A stretch of DNA of 64,000 nt from Levilactobacillus yonginensis (GTDB lineage: Bacteria > Bacillota > Bacilli > Lactobacillales > Lactobacillaceae): NCBI RefSeq assembly GCF_964065165.1, contig NZ_OZ061549.1, positions 310,001-374,000 on the forward strand. Direction: 5' to 3'. Every line of letters begins with the position of its first letter. Position 1 is the stretch's first letter. Under the pieces are notes generated by a model that saw only the letters and a program-made list of their open reading frames with translations, ran no database searches and was not told the DNA's origin. A program made the translations under genes and the position numbers. Below are positions 58,721-64,000 of this stretch, one piece after another.

Positions 58721-58747
58721 TTAGCACTTGTGTAGCTTGAGTGCTAA
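58721..58747 (+). promoter_or_regulatory. CIRCE operator of the hrcA operon
   Basis: TTAGCACTT, 9-base spacer, GAGTGCTAA; one mismatch to the consensus inverted repeat. Binding site of HrcA, just downstream of the predicted transcription start. Confidence 0.93.
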
Positions 58748-58763
58748 AAAAGGGGTGATTGTG

Positions 58764-59801
58764 ATGCTTTCAGAAAGACAAATGATGATTCTGCGAGCCG
58801 TTGTCCGCGACTTTACAAACACCGGGGTACCGGTGGGGTCAAAGGCATTAGCCAAGCAGTTACCCATCCACGTAAGCTCAGCGACAATTCGTAACGAGAT
58901 GGCCGCGTTAGAGGAACAGGGATTGATTAAGAAGACCCACTCCTCGTCTGGACGCATTCCTTCGGTGGAAGGCTATCGATACTATGTTGATCATCTGGTC
59001 AAGCCAGATCCACTACAACCAAACGATATGGACGTGATTCAATCCTCACTTGGTGGGGATTTCCACAAGATCGACGAGATCATTTCACAGTCCGCCACGA
59101 TTCTGTCCAATCTGACGTCGTATACGGCGTTTACGTTGAAGCCAGAATTGAAGGATGCCCGGTTAAGCGGGTTTCGGTTGGTGCCGTTAGGTCGGCGTCA
59201 GGTCATGGCGATTCTGGTGACCGACGGTGGCGATGTGGAAAACCAGACGTTTGATGTCAGTGAGGACGTTAAGGGTGAGCAGTTAGAGGCCGTCGTGCGG
59301 CTGATTAATGACCAACTGGTTGGGTTGACCCTACCGGAAGTCATCAAGAAACTGCAACTCGACATCCCCGTGCAGATCGGCAATTATCTTCAAAGCCCTA
59401 CCGGATTTTTGGATATCTTTGGCGATGTGCTGACTCGAGCAGCTCAGGAGCGCTTCTACGTCGGCGGCCGACTTAACCTGTTGAATTTTTCACAGGATAG
59501 TGACGTCGATTCACTGAAGTCACTGTACTCATTGATCGATCAGAGTGATGATATTGCCAATGTCTTAGGACAACCACGTGATAACATTTCCGTCCAGATC
59601 GGTAATGAGATGACCAACGATGCGTTACGTAATTACAGCCTGATCACCGCAACCTATGACGTTGATCAGCACGGGAAGGGCATGATTGCTATTCTCGGGC
59701 CGACCCGCATGCCGTACTCGCGGATGTTGGGAATTGTCGGTGCGTTTCGTGAAGAGCTCGCGAAAAAACTTTTAGATTATTATCGGTTTTACGACGAGTA
59801 A
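58764..59801 (+). CDS. hrcA: heat-inducible transcription repressor HrcA
   Basis: 345 residues from ATG 58764, after GGGGTGATTG. N-terminal winged HTH ([35 protein letters not shown], then [10 protein letters not shown]), GAF-like dimer domain, insertion domain. Represses class I heat-shock genes through CIRCE; GroE feeds back on its activity. First gene of hrcA-grpE-dnaK(-dnaJ); autoregulated by the CIRCE elements upstream. Confidence 0.98.
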   Translation: MLSERQMMILRAVVRDFTNTGVPVGSKALAKQLPIHVSSATIRNEMAALEEQGLIKKTHSSSGRIPSVEGYRYYVDHLVKPDPLQPNDMDVIQSSLGGDFHKIDEIISQSATILSNLTSYTAFTLKPELKDARLSGFRLVPLGRRQVMAILVTDGGDVENQTFDVSEDVKGEQLEAVVRLINDQLVGLTLPEVIKKLQLDIPVQIGNYLQSPTGFLDIFGDVLTRAAQERFYVGGRLNLLNFSQDSDVDSLKSLYSLIDQSDDIANVLGQPRDNISVQIGNEMTNDALRNYSLITATYDVDQHGKGMIAILGPTRMPYSRMLGIVGAFREELAKKLLDYYRFYDE

Positions 59802-59821
59802 AGAAAGGGAGGTTTTTTATC

Positions 59822-60400
59822 GTGGCTGACAAGCAACAACCATCCACTGATGATGAAACTGCGGCAAAGGCCGCCACAACCAAGCAAGATCCAGGCAAGA
59901 CTGAGCAAGGCAAGGATGCGCCAGGGAAAGCCCAAGCGGCGCCCAAGTCGCAAGAAGTGATTGACTTAGAAAAAAAAGCCAGTGACTTTGAGGACAAGTA
60001 CCTGCGGGCCGAAGCTGAGGTTCAAAATATGCAGACGCGGTTCCAAAAGGAACAGGCGACGCTCATCAAGTATGATGGCCAACAACTTGCAAAGGACGTG
60101 CTCCCCGTGATCGATAACCTGGAGCGGGCCCTCGCAGTTGAAGCAACCGATGATACGGGTGCTCAGCTTAAGAAGGGTGTCCAAATGACCTATGATCATT
60201 TGGAAGACGCCTTGAAGCGTAACAACGTCACGGAGATTGAAGCAATGGGCCAAAAGTTTGACCCAACGCGTCATCAGGCCGTGCAATCCGTTCCTACTGA
60301 GGCAGGACAGGATGCAGAGACGGTAGTCAAGGTGCTCCAAAAGGGTTATCTCTTGAAGGACCGTGTACTTCGGCCAGCAATGGTCGTTGTTGCACAATAA
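59822..60400 (+). CDS. grpE: nucleotide exchange factor GrpE
   Basis: 192 residues. Acidic/Lys-rich disordered N-terminus (to about 45), long coiled-coil helix ([18 protein letters not shown]), C-terminal beta domain ([12 protein letters not shown] and [11 protein letters not shown]). Releases ADP from DnaK. GTG start 59822 with AGGGAGG. 20 bases from hrcA. Confidence 0.97.
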   Translation: MADKQQPSTDDETAAKAATTKQDPGKTEQGKDAPGKAQAAPKSQEVIDLEKKASDFEDKYLRAEAEVQNMQTRFQKEQATLIKYDGQQLAKDVLPVIDNLERALAVEATDDTGAQLKKGVQMTYDHLEDALKRNNVTEIEAMGQKFDPTRHQAVQSVPTEAGQDAETVVKVLQKGYLLKDRVLRPAMVVVAQ

Positions 60401-60412
60401 TTAAACAAATAA

Positions 60413-62305
<1,893 letters not shown>

Positions 62306-62333
62306 TTTCTAGCTCACGGTAGCAAGTGGTAAG

Positions 62334-62370
62334 CAAAAAGTCAGAGTCCGTGGGGCTTTGGCTTTTTGTT
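62334..62370 (+). terminator. terminator between dnaK and dnaJ
   Basis: AAAAAGTCAGAGTCC and GGGGCTTTGGCTTTTT pair with a 4-base loop and mismatches. It would make dnaJ expression partly independent of the hrcA operon. Confidence 0.7.
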
Positions 62371-62428
62371 TCGAGTATGCTATTCTTACAAGTAGCGAAA
62401 AATATCGGTAAGAATTGGGAGGAAAAAG

Positions 62429-63574
62429 ATGGCGGAAACGGACTTATATGGCGTATTAGGTGTCGCAAAGGATGCCAGCCAGGATGAAATTAAGAAGGCC
62501 TATCGAAAATTATCAAAGAAGTATCATCCAGATTTGAATAAGGCACCGGATGCGGCGGATAAATTTAAAGCCGTTCAGGATGCGTATGACGTTCTGGGGG
62601 ATGAACAGAAGCGGGCCAATTATGATCAGTACGGTTCAGCCGATGGCTCCCAAGGTTTCGGTGGCTTCAGCGGTGGTCAACAAGGCGGCTTTGGCGGTTT
62701 TGGTGGCGGCGGGGGCTTCGACGACATCTTCAATTCATTCTTTGGTGGTGGCGGTGGCCAACGGAATCCCAACGCACCACGTCCTGGTCGGGACCTTCAG
62801 TACCAGATGGATTTGAAGTTTGAAGAGGCCATTTTTGGTAAGAAAACCAAGATCAAATACACGCGTGAATCACAATGCCATACTTGTGGTGGGAATGGTG
62901 CTAAACCAGGTACTTCACCAGTTACCTGTCACCAATGTGGTGGTTCTGGGTTCGTGACAACTGAGACGAATACTCCCCTCGGTCGGATGCGTAGCCAACA
63001 GCCATGTCCCGTATGTCACGGAACTGGTAAAGAGATCAAGGAAAAGTGCCCAACCTGTGGCGGTTCTGGTCACGAGGAAGAACGGCATGAAGTTGAGGTT
63101 TCCATTCCAGCTGGTGTGGATGATGGTCAACAAATGCGGTTACAGGGTCAGGGTGAAGCCGGCCAAAATGGTGGTGGCTACGGTGACCTGTTCATTATTT
63201 TCCAAGTTGAACCTAGCAAGGACTTCCGTCGTGATGGTACAGAAATCTACTTTAATCAAGACATTTCCTTTGTTCAAGCTACAATGGGGGATGAAGTCAC
63301 GGTCAAAACCGTGCATGGAGATGTTAAGTTGAAGGTTCCTGCTGGTACACAAGGCGGGACTACTTTCCGTTTGAAGGGTAAGGGGGCACCACGCCTACGT
63401 GGTAACGGTAACGGTGACGAACACGTCACTGTGAAAGTCGTAACCCCTAAGAACCTGAACAAGGGTCAGCGAGATGCACTGCGGGACTTTGCCAAGGCCA
63501 GTGGTGAGACGGTCTCGGGGACTGGAAAAGGAAACTTATTTAACAAAATGCGCGATAAATTTAACGAAAATTAG
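62429..63574 (+). CDS. dnaJ: chaperone protein DnaJ (Hsp40)
   Basis: 381 residues. J domain with HPD near 33 ([11 protein letters not shown]), Gly/Phe-rich linker (70-115), four CxxCxGxG zinc repeats ([32 protein letters not shown], about 150-215) and C-terminal substrate domain. Stimulates DnaK ATPase. TTGGGAGGAA before ATG. Confidence 0.99.
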   Translation: MAETDLYGVLGVAKDASQDEIKKAYRKLSKKYHPDLNKAPDAADKFKAVQDAYDVLGDEQKRANYDQYGSADGSQGFGGFSGGQQGGFGGFGGGGGFDDIFNSFFGGGGGQRNPNAPRPGRDLQYQMDLKFEEAIFGKKTKIKYTRESQCHTCGGNGAKPGTSPVTCHQCGGSGFVTTETNTPLGRMRSQQPCPVCHGTGKEIKEKCPTCGGSGHEEERHEVEVSIPAGVDDGQQMRLQGQGEAGQNGGGYGDLFIIFQVEPSKDFRRDGTEIYFNQDISFVQATMGDEVTVKTVHGDVKLKVPAGTQGGTTFRLKGKGAPRLRGNGNGDEHVTVKVVTPKNLNKGQRDALRDFAKASGETVSGTGKGNLFNKMRDKFNEN

Positions 63575-63609
63575 TCGGCGAGTAAAATCGCTGTGATGGC
63601 TAATCTATC

Positions 63610-63642
63610 AAGGCTGCTGAAAATTTTCAGCGGCCTTTTTTG
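63610..63642 (+). terminator. terminator after dnaJ
   Basis: AAGGCTGCTGAAAA and TTTTCAGCGGCCTT stem with one wobble, T run follows. Confidence 0.9.
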
Positions 63643-63701
63643 TGGCCCAAAATGACTTAGACCCGGTCGAAAAGAAAAGAAAGCTTTAAGGTTGAGTAGT
63701 G

Positions 63702-63731
63702 TTGTTTGCAATCCGGTTTTCACAATGATAA
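63702..63731 (+). promoter_or_regulatory. candidate promoter of the dlt operon
   Basis: TTGTTT, spacer 17-18 bases, then ATGATA/TGATAA. Weak -10 match; placement inferred. Confidence 0.4.
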
Positions 63732-63742
63732 CCTCAAAATAT

Positions 63743-63877
63743 AAGGAGCGTAGCTGGGGCTACGATTACTCCTCACCTGGTCAGAAGGATTCGTCGGGGA
63801 AAGTCCCTTCTGAGCAGGGGCGAACGGACGTCGGTTTTGGGGACGAATCAACCGACAAAACTTTGGGGGTGAATTTC
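63743..63877 (+). promoter_or_regulatory. structured RNA leader upstream of dltX with potential kissing loops
   Basis: Three hairpins in a row. P1: AGGAG-CGTAGC (63744-63754) with GCTACG-CTCCT (63759-63773). P2: CCTG-TCAGAAGG (63777-63788) with CCTTCTGA-CAGG (63806-63818). P3: GTCGGTT (63830-63836) with AACCGAC (63850-63856). The loop of P2 (ATTCGTC, 63789-63795) is exactly complementary to the loop of P3 (GACGAAT, 63842-63848). The ribosome-binding site GGGGGTG follows P3 closely. I do not recognise a known riboswitch class. Confidence 0.6.
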
Positions 63878-64000
63878 ATGAGAGCAAAGTGGCTGGCATT
63901 ATGGCATCAGCCAGTAATCGCGTTCATTGGCTGGACGGCATTCTACTTTGTGATTTTGATGGCATTAGTATATTTATACGGCTACAGCGGATTAAACAAC
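63878..64000 (+). CDS. dltX: DltX-like small membrane protein (5' part; runs off the window)
   Basis: The first 41 codons are visible: MRAKWLALWHQPVIAFIGW, a transmembrane helix, then LVYLYGYSGLN. The length so far, single helix and YLYGYSG motif match DltX, the short protein that opens dlt operons (D-alanylation of teichoic acids) and ends in a conserved FIYNEF-type tail, which is off the window. TTTGGGGGTG precedes the ATG. Confidence 0.8.
   Translation, partial: MRAKWLALWHQPVIAFIGWTAFYFVILMALVYLYGYSGLNN

Overview
The window is a piece of a Firmicutes chromosome, most likely a member of the Lactobacillaceae. The Levilactobacillus brevis group is my best guess from gene order and protein style, but this is an inference. 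Pointers are the low-GC Gram-positive housekeeping order (rpsB-tsf-pyrH-frr-uppS-cdsA-rseP-proS-polC and rimP-nusA-ylxR-ylxQ-infB-rbfA-truB-ribF, then hrcA-grpE-dnaK-dnaJ), PolC-type polymerase, a mevalonate-pathway HMG-CoA synthase, D-lactate dehydrogenase, a CIRCE/HrcA heat-shock circuit and the start of a dlt operon.

Layout. 1-10.4 kb: uvrC tail, obgE, a small secreted-protein pair, rnz-lapA-recJ-apt, an MFS exporter, a universal stress protein and a TM2 protein. 10.4-11.4 kb: a lone TIR-domain protein and tRNA-Ser(CGA). 11.4-21.6 kb: an accessory island bounded by two inverted, non-identical IS3-family (IS150-like) elements. It holds a degenerate prophage lysogeny segment (integrase core, small membrane proteins, ImmA/IrrE metallopeptidase, lipoprotein), a secreted protein split by an IS30 element, and secreted SH3-like and small basic proteins. 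21.6-36 kb: ndk, PspC, a histidine phosphatase, PPK2, mvaS, a nucleoside deoxyribosyltransferase, the lexA/DUF896/yneF divergon, a heterodimeric ABC exporter, plsC, trmN6-yazA, ldhD and a HAD hydrolase. 36-58.3 kb: translation, isoprenoid/phospholipid and replication core genes. 58.3-63.6 kb: the heat-shock operon region. 63.7 kb to the end: a structured leader and the first codons of dltX.

Most interesting non-coding content: (i) a roughly 140-nt leader before dltX with three hairpins, two of whose loops are complementary over 7 nt; (ii) a family of structured intergenic elements of about 140-165 nt with a shared core and covarying closing stems, present at 35.1, 49.5 and 50.1 kb, with a diverged core at 49.8 kb; (iii) two CIRCE operators bracketing the hrcA promoter; (iv) a terminator between a candidate promoter and rimP; (v) left-end hairpins in both IS3 elements that bury the orfA ribosome-binding site.

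How the genes work together: the 36-58 kb block supplies ribosome assembly, initiation and recycling, UMP, undecaprenyl-PP, CDP-DAG and the replicative polymerase. hrcA-grpE-dnaK-dnaJ is the HrcA-controlled chaperone system. lexA carries an SOS operator and uvrC is a repair gene. The island is a hotspot next to a tRNA gene that has been inactivated by successive insertion sequences. All functional calls rest on reading the translated sequence; no database search was run.
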